Part shown: piece by piece, positions 9,506 through 17,786 of the stretch
How positions within the stretch are numbered: position 1 is the first letter of the stretch
Layout: every line of letters starts with the position of its first letter
DNA from: Planomonospora_B alba
GTDB taxonomy: Bacteria; Actinomycetota; Actinomycetes; Streptosporangiales; Streptosporangiaceae
Direction of reading: 5' to 3'
NCBI RefSeq assembly: GCF_039534085.1
Contig: NZ_BAAAUT010000027.1
Location: forward strand, 37,456 to 101,455
Length of the DNA stretch: 64,000 nucleotides
Made by a program: the position numbers and the translations under genes
Notes under the pieces: generated by a model
Seen by the model: only the letters and a program-made list of their open reading frames with translations
Told to the model about the DNA's origin: nothing
Databases searched by the model: none

Positions 9506-9521
9506 TTAAATTGATGAGCAA
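9492..9521 (-). promoter_or_regulatory. Promoter of the tetR-dikinase operon
   Basis: On the minus strand TTGCTC (9521-9516) and TATGCT (9497-9492) are separated by 18 bp, a plausible sigma-70-type -35/-10 pair. The -10 lies inside the operator palindrome. This is a local AT-rich patch in otherwise GC-rich DNA. Confidence 0.5.
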
Positions 9522-9565
9522 GGCCGTCGCCCGCCGCGGCCCGGCGGACGACGGCCCGCCGGCTC

Positions 9566-9587
9566 CCCGCAGGCCCCTTCCTGCGGG
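9566..9587 (-). terminator. Terminator of helR
   Basis: Perfect 8-bp stem CCCGCAGG / CCTGCGGG with a 6-nt loop, 21 bases past the helR stop and upstream of the tetR promoter. Confidence 0.6.
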
Positions 9588-9607
9588 ACCGGGTCCGCGG
9601 ATCGGCG

Positions 9608-11758
9608 TCAGCGCGGACGGGTGAGGATGACGAGCTGCCGGGTCGCCCGGGTCATGGCGACATAGCGGTCGACCGCTCCCTCGACGCCGTCGCCGAACCT
9701 CTCCGGGTCGACGAGCACGACCAGGTCGAACTCGAGCCCCTTGGCCAGCTCCGGGGTGAGCGACCGGACCCGGGGCGTCTCCTGGAAGGCGGGGTCGCCG
9801 ATGACGCACGCGGTCCCCTCGGCGTGCGCGGCCAGCCAGGCGTCGAGGACCGCGCCCAGCTCCGAGACGGACCCGTGCACGACGGGGACGCCGCTGCGGC
9901 GGACGGAGGTCGGCACGTTGGCGTCCGGCAGCGCGGCTCGGATGACCGGCTCGGCCTCCGCCATCACCTCCTCCGGCGTGCGGTAGTTGACGCTCAGGGA
10001 GGCCAGGCTGATCCGGTCGAGACCGATCCGCTCGAGCCGTTCCCGCCACGACTCGGTGAACCCGCGCCGGGCCTGGGCGCGGTCCCCGACGATGGTGAAG
10101 CTCCGGGACGGGCAGCGCAGCAGCAGCATCTGCCACTCCGCGTCGGTGAGCTCCTGGGCCTCGTCCACCACGATGTGCGCGAACGGGCCGGCGAGCCGGT
10201 CCGGATCGGCGCCGGGCAGCGCGGCCTCGTCGACCAGGGTGCTCCGCATGTCCTCGCCGCGGAGCATCGACATCACGAGCATCTCGGAGTCGTCGGCCTC
10301 GATCAGGTCGTCGATGACCCGCTCCATGCGCTCGCGCTGGGCGGCGACGGCGGCCTCCTGCCGGCGCCTGCGCCGTGACGCCTGCGGATCCCCGAGCCGC
10401 TGCCGCGCCGCGTCCAGCAGCGGCAGGTCGGACACCGTCCAGGCATGGGCGTCGGCGCGCTGCAGCCTGCGGACCTCCTCGGGGCCGAGCCAGGGAGCGC
10501 ACATCCGCAGGTAGGCGGGTACGGTCCACAGGTCTCCGACGAGGTCGGCCGCCTCGATCAGCGGCCACGCGCGGTTGAGGGCCGTCAGCAGCTCCCTGTC
10601 CTGCAGCAGCGACCTGCGCAGCAGATGGGCCGGCACGTCGTCGCCGTGCTTGTCCGCCAGGATCGTCAGCAGCTCCTCCCAGATCCGGTCCCGCGCCTCG
10701 TTGTGCGGCGTGCCGGGTTCCGGCGCCGCGAACGCCTCCGCCCAGTCGTCCGCCTCCAGCCGGACATCGGACCAGTGGGTCGTGACCGTCATCGCCTCGG
10801 CCGGCGGGTTCTCGTAGAACCTGACGGCCGTCTCGATCGCCCTCACCATGTCCGCTGACGACTTCAGGCGGGCCACCTCCGGGTCGGCCTCGACCGTCGC
10901 CGAGGCCCCCTCGGCGACGAGGTCCCGCAGGGTGCAGGTCTGCACGCCCTCCTCCCCGAGGCTGGGCAGGACGTCGGCGACGTAGGCCAGGTACGGCTGG
11001 TGCGGGCCGACGAACAGCACACCGCCCCGGTGGTGGCCGAGACGGGGGTCGGAGTACAGCAGGTAGGCGGCGCGGTGCAGCGCGACGACGGTCTTGCCCG
11101 TGCCCGGGCCGCCGTCGACGACGAGAGCGCCGCGGGATCCCGCGCGGATGACGGCGTCCTGGTCGGTCTGGATGGTGCCGAGCACGTCCCGCATCCGCGC
11201 CGACCGGCTGCCGCCCAGAGTGGCGATGAAGGCGGACTGGTCGTCGAGGGCGGCGTGCCCTTCGAGCCCGTCCGGGGTGAACACCTCGTCCCAGTAGTCG
11301 CTGATCCGCCCGCGCGTCCAGCGGTACCTGCGGCGGCTCGCCAGCCCCATCGGGTCGGCGTGGGTCGCCCCGAAGAACGGCTCGGCCGCCGGAGAGCGCC
11401 AGTCGATCAGCAGCCGGCGGCCCGTGCCGTCCGTGAGGCCGAGCCGCCCGACGTACACGGGCTCGGAGCCGTCCGCGCCGACCATGCGCCCCAGGCACAG
11501 GTCCAGGCCGAAACGGCGCAGCGTGCGCAGGCGGGCGGTCAGCCGGTGGATCTCCATGTCCCGGTCCAGCACCTGCCGGCCCACGCCGCCGGGTGCCCTG
11601 CGCTCGGCGTCGAGGCGCTCGGACAGCTCGGCGATCGCCCCCTTCAGGCTCTCGGCGACGGCCGCCAAGTGCCGCTCGTCGTCGGCGATCAGCTTCGGGT
11701 CGGCCTTGGCGGAGAGGCGGCCGGGCAGGTCGAACACACCGGTGGTCAGGGGCTTCAC
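9608..11758 (-). CDS. helR: HelR-type helicase-like RNA polymerase rescue factor
   Basis: 716 residues from GTG 11758 (GGAG eight bases upstream); HelD/HelR proteins have about this size. It is a UvrD/Rep-like superfamily 1 protein: N-terminal coiled-coil-like region (about 10-75, containing DDERHLAAVAESL), Walker A GGPGTGKTVVALHRAAYLLY (about 215-235), motif II VVDEAQELTDAEW, and C-terminal motifs ending MTRATRQLVIL. The LIDWRSPAAEPFF segment before Walker A is typical of HelD. Family knowledge: HelR removes or protects RNA polymerase from rifamycins and its gene is induced through an RAE. An RAE lies 198 bp upstream, which strengthens HelR over a generic HelD. It is monocistronic with its own terminator. 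Confidence 0.88.
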   Translation of the reverse strand: MKPLTTGVFDLPGRLSAKADPKLIADDERHLAAVAESLKGAIAELSERLDAERRAPGGVGRQVLDRDMEIHRLTARLRTLRRFGLDLCLGRMVGADGSEPVYVGRLGLTDGTGRRLLIDWRSPAAEPFFGATHADPMGLASRRRYRWTRGRISDYWDEVFTPDGLEGHAALDDQSAFIATLGGSRSARMRDVLGTIQTDQDAVIRAGSRGALVVDGGPGTGKTVVALHRAAYLLYSDPRLGHHRGGVLFVGPHQPYLAYVADVLPSLGEEGVQTCTLRDLVAEGASATVEADPEVARLKSSADMVRAIETAVRFYENPPAEAMTVTTHWSDVRLEADDWAEAFAAPEPGTPHNEARDRIWEELLTILADKHGDDVPAHLLRRSLLQDRELLTALNRAWPLIEAADLVGDLWTVPAYLRMCAPWLGPEEVRRLQRADAHAWTVSDLPLLDAARQRLGDPQASRRRRRQEAAVAAQRERMERVIDDLIEADDSEMLVMSMLRGEDMRSTLVDEAALPGADPDRLAGPFAHIVVDEAQELTDAEWQMLLLRCPSRSFTIVGDRAQARRGFTESWRERLERIGLDRISLASLSVNYRTPEEVMAEAEPVIRAALPDANVPTSVRRSGVPVVHGSVSELGAVLDAWLAAHAEGTACVIGDPAFQETPRVRSLTPELAKGLEFDLVVLVDPERFGDGVEGAVDRYVAMTRATRQLVILTRPR

Positions 11759-11955
11759 GTGATGGGCTCCGATCTGGGGGGTGCTTGCGCCGCCGCGCGC
11801 GGCGAGGTCCGCGGGCCGGCGCGTCGGGCCCGGCGCGGGCCCCGCGGCCGCCGCCCCGGCGGCACCCGCGCGCACGGGCATGCGCCGGCGACAGCACCCG
11901 CATCCCCCGTTTCCGCAGGTATCCGGTCTCGGCCGACGATTGTGCGGCACGACCC
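11759..11955 (-). other. Leader region of helR
   Basis: About 200 bp between the RAE promoter block and the helR start. No convincing start codon with a ribosome site opens a leader peptide here, and I see no strong attenuator hairpin. On the minus strand it is unusually rich in CGCC/GCCG. If transcription starts at the RAE block the mRNA carries a long untranslated leader. Confidence 0.35.
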
Positions 11956-11974
11956 GGGTCTTGCCGCAAGCCCC
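11956..11974 (-). promoter_or_regulatory. Rifamycin-associated element (RAE) of helR
   Basis: A 19-bp inverted repeat, on the minus strand GGGGCTTGCGGCAAGACCC: arms of 9 bp around one central base with one mismatch. It matches the RAE motif (GGGGCTTGCGGCAAGGCCC as I recall it) found upstream of rifamycin-inducible resistance genes in actinomycetes. The surrounding 70 bp (11931-12000) is also conserved with the second site at 20631-20649. Confidence 0.85.
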
Positions 11975-12050
11975 CCGGTGCGCTATAGGTTGAAAGTGGA
12001 AAGGAGTGGCTCGTCCCCTTTCCCCTCTCCGTCCGCGGCGGACGGCCTCC

Positions 12051-12089
12051 CGGTGAGGCACACCGGTGAGGCACACCGGTGAGGCACAC
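12051..12089. repeat. Tandem repeat, 13 bp x 3
   Basis: Three exact copies of CGGTGAGGCACAC followed by a partial CGG. It lies upstream of the RAE promoter of helR and past the end of the neighbouring membrane-protein gene. No function can be assigned. Confidence 0.9.
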
Positions 12090-12227
12090 CGGCCGGCGGC
12101 GCCGTACGCGCCGGCGCGGCCCCGGCGCCGCGTACGGCGGCGGGCACGCGGCGAGCCGCCCGGGGTCCGGACTCCTCCCGGACCGGGGACGGCTCGTCAC
12201 CGGAAGCGGCACCGGGCACGGCACGTG

Positions 12228-13715
12228 TCATGAGCCCCCGCGGCCGGTGCCGCGGGCCGGCACGGCCAGCACGGCCGCGCGGTGCACCAGCCATTCCAGC
12301 GGCCCGCGCCGGATCCGGCGCAGCCACAGCGGGGAGAAGGCCAACGCGAAGACGGCCATCGCCGCGAACAGCGTGAAGGCGTAGGGCGGGTCGCCCGCCG
12401 CCCGCTCGATGACGATCTGGTGGGCCGCGTACCAGGTCAGCGCCATGCTTCCCGCGGCGGTCAGCGGCCGCAGGACCCGCCGCGGACCGGGCCGCTCCAG
12501 CAGCGCGAGCGACCCCGCCATCAGCAGCAGCCCGACACCGGTCATCATCGGGGCCATCGGGACGCTCAGCCCGTACAGCTGGTGCGGCGGCAGGGCCAGC
12601 ACCGACGCCCACGGCTGCACCATCGGCCCGTCCGCGGAGGCCGTCATCGCCGCCAGCGCCCGCCCGGCGCCCAGCGGACCGAGCGCGAACCACGACACCA
12701 GCCAGGAGACGGCGACGAGCAGCGCACCGGCGGCGGCCATCCGCCGCCGCACCGCGGGGCCGCGCAGGTCCAGCCGGCCGATGGCCAGCCCCGCCAGCAG
12801 CAGCGGCACCGCGTAGGGCGTCTGGAAGCCGCCGCCCATCAGCAGCCCGTGCAGCGCGGCCGGCCAGTCCTGCGGGTGCACCAGCAGCGCGAGCCCGGTG
12901 ACGGGCGGCTCGGCGCCGGGGCGCATCGGGGAGATGGCCCAGGTGCCGCCGTGGTTCATCACGACGAAGGAGAAGACGGGCAGCACGGCGCCTGCGGCGC
13001 CCGCCGCGGCCAGCAGCGTGCCCGGGCGCAGCCGTACCAGCGGCAGCAGCATCAGCAGCCACAGCGCGTAGAACTGGAGGATCGACACCCCGCCGCCGGA
13101 CAGCTGGTCCACGCACAGGCTGATCAGAAGCAGCATGGCGGCGCGTACCGCGAGCCGCTTCCTGGCCACCGACAGCCGCCCGCCGGACAGCGGCTGCGAC
13201 GCGCCGGTCATCAACGCCACCGAGACGCCCGCCATCAGCACGAACAGGCTCATCGACCGGCCGCTGACGACGCCTTCCACCCACCCCAGCACGGCCGGCT
13301 TGTCCTGGTACGGAGCCGCGCTCAGCCACCCGGTCGGGCTGACGTGCATGTAGACCATGCCCAGGACCGCCAGCGCCCGGACGGCGTCCAGACCCGGCAA
13401 CCGCCCCCGCGGGGGCCGGGTCCCGGCCGCGGCGGCGCCCACCGCGGCGTCCACCGTGGAGTCCACCGCGGCGTCCTGCCGAGTGCGTACGGGGCGGTTC
13501 TCCCCGTCCGGCCCGCCGGCCGTTCCCGGCGGGCCGGCGAAAACGCGGGCGGGTATTCCCCGGCCGTCCGGCGGAAAATCCGGAAACCCGCCCGGATTCA
13601 CCGCGGAAATGCGCGGAAACGGCTCCTTCCGGAGCGGGGCGGCCGCCGGAGGCGGATGGGATGCGGCCTTCCACGGCCCTTCCGAAAGGTTTCCCGCTGC
13701 TTCTTCGTGTTCCAT
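12228..13715 (-). CDS. Polytopic membrane acyltransferase-like protein (DUF418/HGSNAT type)
   Basis: 495 residues from ATG 13715 (GTG 13724 is an alternative; neither has a good ribosome site). After an unstructured N-terminus of about 105 residues comes GLDAVRALAVLGMVYMH, the opening of the DUF418/DUF1624 (heparan-alpha-glucosaminide N-acetyltransferase-like) families, followed by about ten hydrophobic helices. The C-terminal GPLEWLVHR phrase is typical of DUF418. The N-terminal extension is much longer than usual, so the real start may lie downstream. It is transcribed divergently from the cseA-like gene and ends before the helR promoter region. Function is unknown; modification of an envelope glycan or lipid is a guess from the fold. 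Confidence 0.75.
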   Translation of the reverse strand: MEHEEAAGNLSEGPWKAASHPPPAAAPLRKEPFPRISAVNPGGFPDFPPDGRGIPARVFAGPPGTAGGPDGENRPVRTRQDAAVDSTVDAAVGAAAAGTRPPRGRLPGLDAVRALAVLGMVYMHVSPTGWLSAAPYQDKPAVLGWVEGVVSGRSMSLFVLMAGVSVALMTGASQPLSGGRLSVARKRLAVRAAMLLLISLCVDQLSGGGVSILQFYALWLLMLLPLVRLRPGTLLAAAGAAGAVLPVFSFVVMNHGGTWAISPMRPGAEPPVTGLALLVHPQDWPAALHGLLMGGGFQTPYAVPLLLAGLAIGRLDLRGPAVRRRMAAAGALLVAVSWLVSWFALGPLGAGRALAAMTASADGPMVQPWASVLALPPHQLYGLSVPMAPMMTGVGLLLMAGSLALLERPGPRRVLRPLTAAGSMALTWYAAHQIVIERAAGDPPYAFTLFAAMAVFALAFSPLWLRRIRRGPLEWLVHRAAVLAVPARGTGRGGS

Positions 13716-13824
13716 GGCCGCCACGTTAAAGACGGCGGTCGTCGATTACCTTCCGGTTTCCCATCGGATATCCGGCGGTCATCCATAGATTCTGTAACAA
13801 TGCGCGGCGGGTATTATCGGCGGC

Positions 13825-14400
13825 ATGTCGCCGAAAAGACCGCTCGCCGCGGGCGGGATCCTGCTGGCCGGGCTCGCGCTGCTGGTGCCGGCCGGGTGCG
13901 GGCTCGATCCCCAGGTGCGCGTGGAGCGCCCGGCCGGGCGCGGCTCGCCCGCGCCGGCGCCGGCGCAGACGGCCACCGGCGTCCCCTCCGACGTCGACGG
14001 CCTGCGGGTGCTGCGCGCCGACCCGCGGATGGGCACGGAGGTCGTCTCCGCGATCGAACGGTGCGAGGGCGGCCGGTTCCCGGTCTACGCCGACGAGATC
14101 TCCCTGACCGGGGACGCCGGCAGCGCCCGCCTGCTGGTGGTCACCGTCTTCACGTGCCCGGGCCGCAGCTGCGGATACGAGGGCACACGCGGCACGTACG
14201 TCTACCGGCTCGAAGGGGACCGTCCGGGCGGGCGCGTCTACGCCCACGAGGGGGCCGGCAGCCGCGTCGAGGTCCAGGACGGGGCGCTGGTCCTGGTACG
14301 GCCCGAATACCTGCCCGACGACGACGCCTCCTGCCCGACCGCCACGCGCACGACGCCGCTGCGCTGGACCGGCGGCACGCTCGTGCCGGCCGGCGCGTGA
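13825..14400 (+). CDS. CseA-like lipoprotein
   Basis: 191 residues with a lipoprotein signal peptide: Lys/Arg, hydrophobic stretch, then lipobox LVPAGC (Cys at 25). After a Pro/Ala-rich linker, a globular domain carries the phrases VLRADPRMGTEV, LTGDAGSARLLVVTVFTC and TYVYRLEG. These resemble, from memory, the CseA lipoprotein that modulates the sigma-E/CseBC cell-envelope stress system of Streptomyces. It lies 38 bp upstream of a CseB-like regulator, as cseA does. A TATTAT hexamer ends seven bases before ATG 13825 and there is no ribosome site, so the mRNA is probably leaderless. Confidence 0.65.
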   Translation: MSPKRPLAAGGILLAGLALLVPAGCGLDPQVRVERPAGRGSPAPAPAQTATGVPSDVDGLRVLRADPRMGTEVVSAIERCEGGRFPVYADEISLTGDAGSARLLVVTVFTCPGRSCGYEGTRGTYVYRLEGDRPGGRVYAHEGAGSRVEVQDGALVLVRPEYLPDDDASCPTATRTTPLRWTGGTLVPAGA

Positions 14401-14438
14401 GGCGGGGCGAGGGCACGCCGAGGGGACGAGGAGAGGAC

Positions 14439-15125
14439 ATGGACACCGCCGAGAGCGCGCACGTGCTGTTCGTCGAGGACGACGAGGTGATCCGCGAGGT
14501 GACGCGCCTGGCCCTGGAGCGCGACGGGTTCACCGTCACGACCGCCGCCGACGGGCCGGAGGGACTGGAGGCCTTCCGCACCCGCACCCCCGACGTCGCG
14601 CTGCTGGACGTGATGCTGCCCGGCATGAACGGGGTGAGCCTGTGCCGCCGCATCCGCGCCGAGAGCCTCATCCCGGTGATCATGCTGTCGGCGCGCGACG
14701 ACGCCGTCGACATCGTCGTCGGCCTGGAGGCCGGCGCGGACGACTACGTGACCAAGCCCTTCGACGGCTCGGTGCTGCTGGCGCGCATCCGCGCGGTGCT
14801 GCGCCGTACCGCGCGGGGCGCGCCGTCCGCCCCGGCGCTGCGCTTCGGAGACGTGGAGATCGACGTCGACGGCGTACAGGTGTCGCGCGGCGGCAGGCCC
14901 GTGGCGCTGACCCCGACCGAGATGAGGCTGCTGCTGCGCTTCGCCGAGTCGCCCGGCACCGTGCTCAGCAGGGACGTGCTGCTGGAGAGCGTCTGGGACT
15001 ACGCCTGCGGCGGCGACTCCCGGGTCGCCGACATCCACGTGCAGCGGCTGCGCAACAAGATCGGCGCCGACCGGATCGAGACCGTGCGCGGTTTCGGCTA
15101 CAAGCTGCGCGCGGACCACGGATGA
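14439..15125 (+). CDS. cseB: OmpR-family response regulator, CseB-like
   Basis: 228 residues. Receiver domain at 7-125 with VLFVEDDEVIREVTRLALERD, phospho-acceptor D57 (LLDVMLPGMNG) and switch Lys in DDYVTKPFDG; winged-helix OmpR DNA-binding domain at about 135-225 (LTPTEMRLLLRF, then RVADIHVQRLRNKIG). The receiver is strikingly like CseB of the Streptomyces sigE-cseABC operon. RBS GAGGAGAGG precedes ATG 14439. The stop overlaps the kinase start (ATGA). In the known system CseB activates the sigE promoter on cell-wall damage; no sigE is next to it here, so the target would be in trans. Confidence 0.8.
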   Translation: MDTAESAHVLFVEDDEVIREVTRLALERDGFTVTTAADGPEGLEAFRTRTPDVALLDVMLPGMNGVSLCRRIRAESLIPVIMLSARDDAVDIVVGLEAGADDYVTKPFDGSVLLARIRAVLRRTARGAPSAPALRFGDVEIDVDGVQVSRGGRPVALTPTEMRLLLRFAESPGTVLSRDVLLESVWDYACGGDSRVADIHVQRLRNKIGADRIETVRGFGYKLRADHG

Positions 15126-16381
15126 GGTCCGCGCGCGCCGCGGGCCCGCGGCGGGCGGTGAGTCTGCGGTGGAAGATCAGCGCCGTCATCGCCGCGGTGA
15201 GCATCCTGGTGGCGGCGGCGCTGAGCGTCATCGTCCACGTCACCTACGCCCGCCGGCAGGCCGACGACGCCCGCCGCCTGCAGGCCGAACGCGTCGAGCT
15301 GCTGCTGCGGGAGTACCGGCGCAGCGGCCAGGCGGTGTTCGGCGGCCGGCTGGACGACCCGGCGCTGCCGCCGGACCTGCGCGCGGCCGTGCGCGGCGGC
15401 GCGGTCGCCACGGCGCTGCGCCGCACGGGCGAGGGCACCTTCGTCTGGGCGGCGGCCGGCGTCGACGGCCGCGTCCTGTCCCTGCGCTCGGACTACCGGC
15501 ACCGACTCGACGACCTGGCCGCGCTGGACCGCGTCCTGCTGCTGGGGTCCGCCGCGGTCGTCGCCTGCGGCGGCCTGGCCGGCATCGCCATCGGCGCGCG
15601 GCTGTCACGGCGGCTGCGCCGCGCCGCGGCCGCAGCCAGCCGGGTCACCGCAGGCGACCGCACCGTCCGGGTCGGCGCCGCGGTCGGCGGCCGCTCCCAC
15701 GACGAGGCCGCCGAGCTCGCCCACGCCGTGGACGCGATGGCCGAGGCCCTGCAGGCCCGGCTGGAGGCCGAGCGCCGGGTCACCGCCGACATCGCCCACG
15801 AGTTGCGCACCCCGCTGACCGGCCTCACCACGGCCGCCGAACTCCTGCCGCCCGGCCGGATGACCGAACTCGTCCAGGGCCGGATCCGGGTCCTGCGCGC
15901 CCTCGTCGAGGACGTCCTGGAGGTGGCCAGGCTCGACACGGCCACCGAGCGCCCCGAGCTGTCCGACATCGCCCTGGGCCGGTTCGTCTCGCGCCGGGCG
16001 ACGGCGCTGGCGCCCGGCGCGCACGTCCGCGTCCGCACCGACACCGTCGTGGCCACCGACCCGCGCCGCCTGGAGCGCATCCTGGCCAACCTGCTCGCCA
16101 ACGCCGTACGGCACGGCGCCGAGCCGGTCACCGTCGAGGTGGACGGCACCCGCATCGCCGTCCACGACCGGGGCCCGGGCTTCCCCGGCGACCTGCTGCG
16201 CGACGGGCCCGCCCGTTTCCGCAAGGGCGGCGACCGCACAACCGGCGGCCACGGCCTGGGCCTGACCATCGCCGCCGGTCAGGCCGCCGTGCTGGGCGCC
16301 CGCCTCACCTTCGCCAACCCGCCCGGCGGCGGCGCGCTGGCCACGCTGGACCTTCCGCCCGCGCGCCCCTGCCCCGCCTGA
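15122..16381 (+). CDS. cseC: Sensor histidine kinase, CseC-like
   Basis: 419 residues. TM1 at about 22-45, extracytoplasmic sensor loop 46-137, TM2 at about 138-160, HAMP domain to about 215, then HisKA with H226 (TADIAHELRTPL) and HATPase_c (LLANAVRHG N box, GGHGLGLTIA G box). The CseA-like/RR/kinase order and the four-base overlap with the regulator support a CseC role: sensing cell-envelope stress and phosphorylating the CseB-like protein. The sensor loop has no named domain. The catalytic domain is short but contains all expected boxes. Confidence 0.8.
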   Translation: MRSARAAGPRRAVSLRWKISAVIAAVSILVAAALSVIVHVTYARRQADDARRLQAERVELLLREYRRSGQAVFGGRLDDPALPPDLRAAVRGGAVATALRRTGEGTFVWAAAGVDGRVLSLRSDYRHRLDDLAALDRVLLLGSAAVVACGGLAGIAIGARLSRRLRRAAAAASRVTAGDRTVRVGAAVGGRSHDEAAELAHAVDAMAEALQARLEAERRVTADIAHELRTPLTGLTTAAELLPPGRMTELVQGRIRVLRALVEDVLEVARLDTATERPELSDIALGRFVSRRATALAPGAHVRVRTDTVVATDPRRLERILANLLANAVRHGAEPVTVEVDGTRIAVHDRGPGFPGDLLRDGPARFRKGGDRTTGGHGLGLTIAAGQAAVLGARLTFANPPGGGALATLDLPPARPCPA

Positions 16382-16408
16382 GCCCGCCGGGCGCCTCGCG
16401 CCGCCCGG

Positions 16409-16999
16409 TCAGGTCGCCTTCCTGCCGTCGAGCGCCTCGCGCAGGATGTCGGCGTGCCCGGTGTGCTGGGCGGTCTCGGCGATGACGTGCATCAGCACCC
16501 GCCGCACGCTGCGCACCTCCCCCGGCGCGTTCCAGGGCGCCTCCGGCATCGGATACGTCGCCGACAGGTCGGGGACGGCCGCGACGATCTCCTCGCTGCG
16601 GGCGGCGACCCGCTCGTAGCGCTCCAGGATCCCGGCCAGCGTCTCGCCGGGCAGCATCCGGAAGTCGCCTTCGTGGTCGATCATCCACTGCGGGATCTCG
16701 CGTGCGGTGCCGGCCTCGATGTCGGCCCAGGTGACACCGTCGGGCAGGTCGAAGTTCATCGCCGACGGGCCTTCGAGCACGAAGCGCATCCATCCCTCCT
16801 CCATGGACGCGACGTGCTTGATCAGTCCGCCCAGGCACAGCGCGCTGACCGTCGGGCGCTCACCGAGCTGCTCGTCGCCGAGCCCTTCGACGGTGCCGAT
16901 CAGGGTGGAGCGCGCGTCCGCGAGCGCGGCGAGCAGCTCGGCCCGCTCGGCGTCGAGGGCCGGGGAGGAGGCTGCGGGGGATGCGGTGGTGGTGGTCAC
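16409..16999 (-). CDS. DinB/DUF664-family protein, probable thiol (mycothiol) transferase
   Basis: 196 residues from GTG 16999 (AAGGA ten bases upstream). Four-helix DinB-like fold: LGDEQLGERPTVSALCLGGLIKHVASMEEGW near the N-terminus gives the first metal-ligand His, and VLMHVIAETAQHTGHADILREALDG near the C-terminus gives the further His residues. This arrangement is characteristic of DUF664 actinobacterial proteins, many of which are annotated as mycothiol-dependent transferases. The substrate cannot be predicted. Convergent with cseC, 27 bp apart. Confidence 0.85.
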   Translation of the reverse strand: MTTTTASPAASSPALDAERAELLAALADARSTLIGTVEGLGDEQLGERPTVSALCLGGLIKHVASMEEGWMRFVLEGPSAMNFDLPDGVTWADIEAGTAREIPQWMIDHEGDFRMLPGETLAGILERYERVAARSEEIVAAVPDLSATYPMPEAPWNAPGEVRSVRRVLMHVIAETAQHTGHADILREALDGRKAT

Positions 17000-17208
17000 G
17001 GTGTTCGGGTCCTTCGCGTCGTCGTTGTCTGGCACACGACGACGATCGCAGGGGAACAGGTCAGGCGGTGGCCGCTTCTGCGGGCGATCTCGGCGCCGCG
17101 CCGGGGACGGCGACCCGGCTCCCGATCCGGCTCGATCCGCGGCCGCGCGGGCCGTCCGCGACGCGGGCCGTGCGCGCGGGCCGCGTCGCGGGTCCCGGAG
17201 CCGGGCCT

Positions 17209-17697
17209 TCAGACCCAGAAGGTGTCGTGGCGGATGTAGAAGGCGGCCAGCTCCTCGTCGCCGGGGCGGCCGGAGACGGCGAACTCCGCCAGACCCTCGA
17301 AGTAGCCCTCCCGGGGCGCGCCCGGGGCGAAGTGCAGCAGCATCGACGCGGGCTCGCCCGACTCGTTGCGGAAGCCGTGCACGCCCCCCTCGGGGACGTG
17401 CACGAAGTCGCCGGGCCGGGTGTCGATCCAGCGGGTGCCGTCGTAGATGCGCACCGTCCCGGTGAGGATGTAGAACGACTCGGAGATCGACCGGTGGAAG
17501 TGCGGGTCGGGGCCGCTCGGCTCCGGTCCCATCTCCCAGCGGTAGAGACCGAACCGCCCGCCGGTGGAGGCGCCCGTCGCCAGATAGTGCACGGTGGTGC
17601 CGGAGCGGTAGGTCAGCTCGGGCGCGTGGTCCGCGGGGCGGTGAGTCGCGTTGATCTCGCCGCCGTCGCCGGAGTAGACCGGATCTGGATACGTCAT
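17209..17697 (-). CDS. Cupin-domain protein
   Basis: 162 residues, one cupin barrel. Motif 1 is GPDPHFHRSISESFYILTG and motif 2 is PGDFVHVPEGGVHGF; together they supply the usual His/His/Glu/His metal ligands. The N-terminus includes HYLATGASTGGRFGLYRW, common to small cupins of the quercetin-dioxygenase-like group. Probably a metal-binding enzyme or small-molecule sensor. The 209 bp to the DinB gene start contains only GC-rich repeats and no recognisable element. Not obviously in an operon. Confidence 0.85.
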   Translation of the reverse strand: MTYPDPVYSGDGGEINATHRPADHAPELTYRSGTTVHYLATGASTGGRFGLYRWEMGPEPSGPDPHFHRSISESFYILTGTVRIYDGTRWIDTRPGDFVHVPEGGVHGFRNESGEPASMLLHFAPGAPREGYFEGLAEFAVSGRPGDEELAAFYIRHDTFWV

Positions 17698-17786
17698 GAT
17701 CCCGCACCTTATCGGGCGGCCGCCGGCGCCCCGCCACGCCGCGCGACGGTGACGGCGCCGCCCCCCGCTCCGGCGCCGGCCGCGCC

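Noticed and set aside
12051..12089. CRISPR array
   Set aside because: Three 13-bp copies without spacers; this is a plain tandem repeat.
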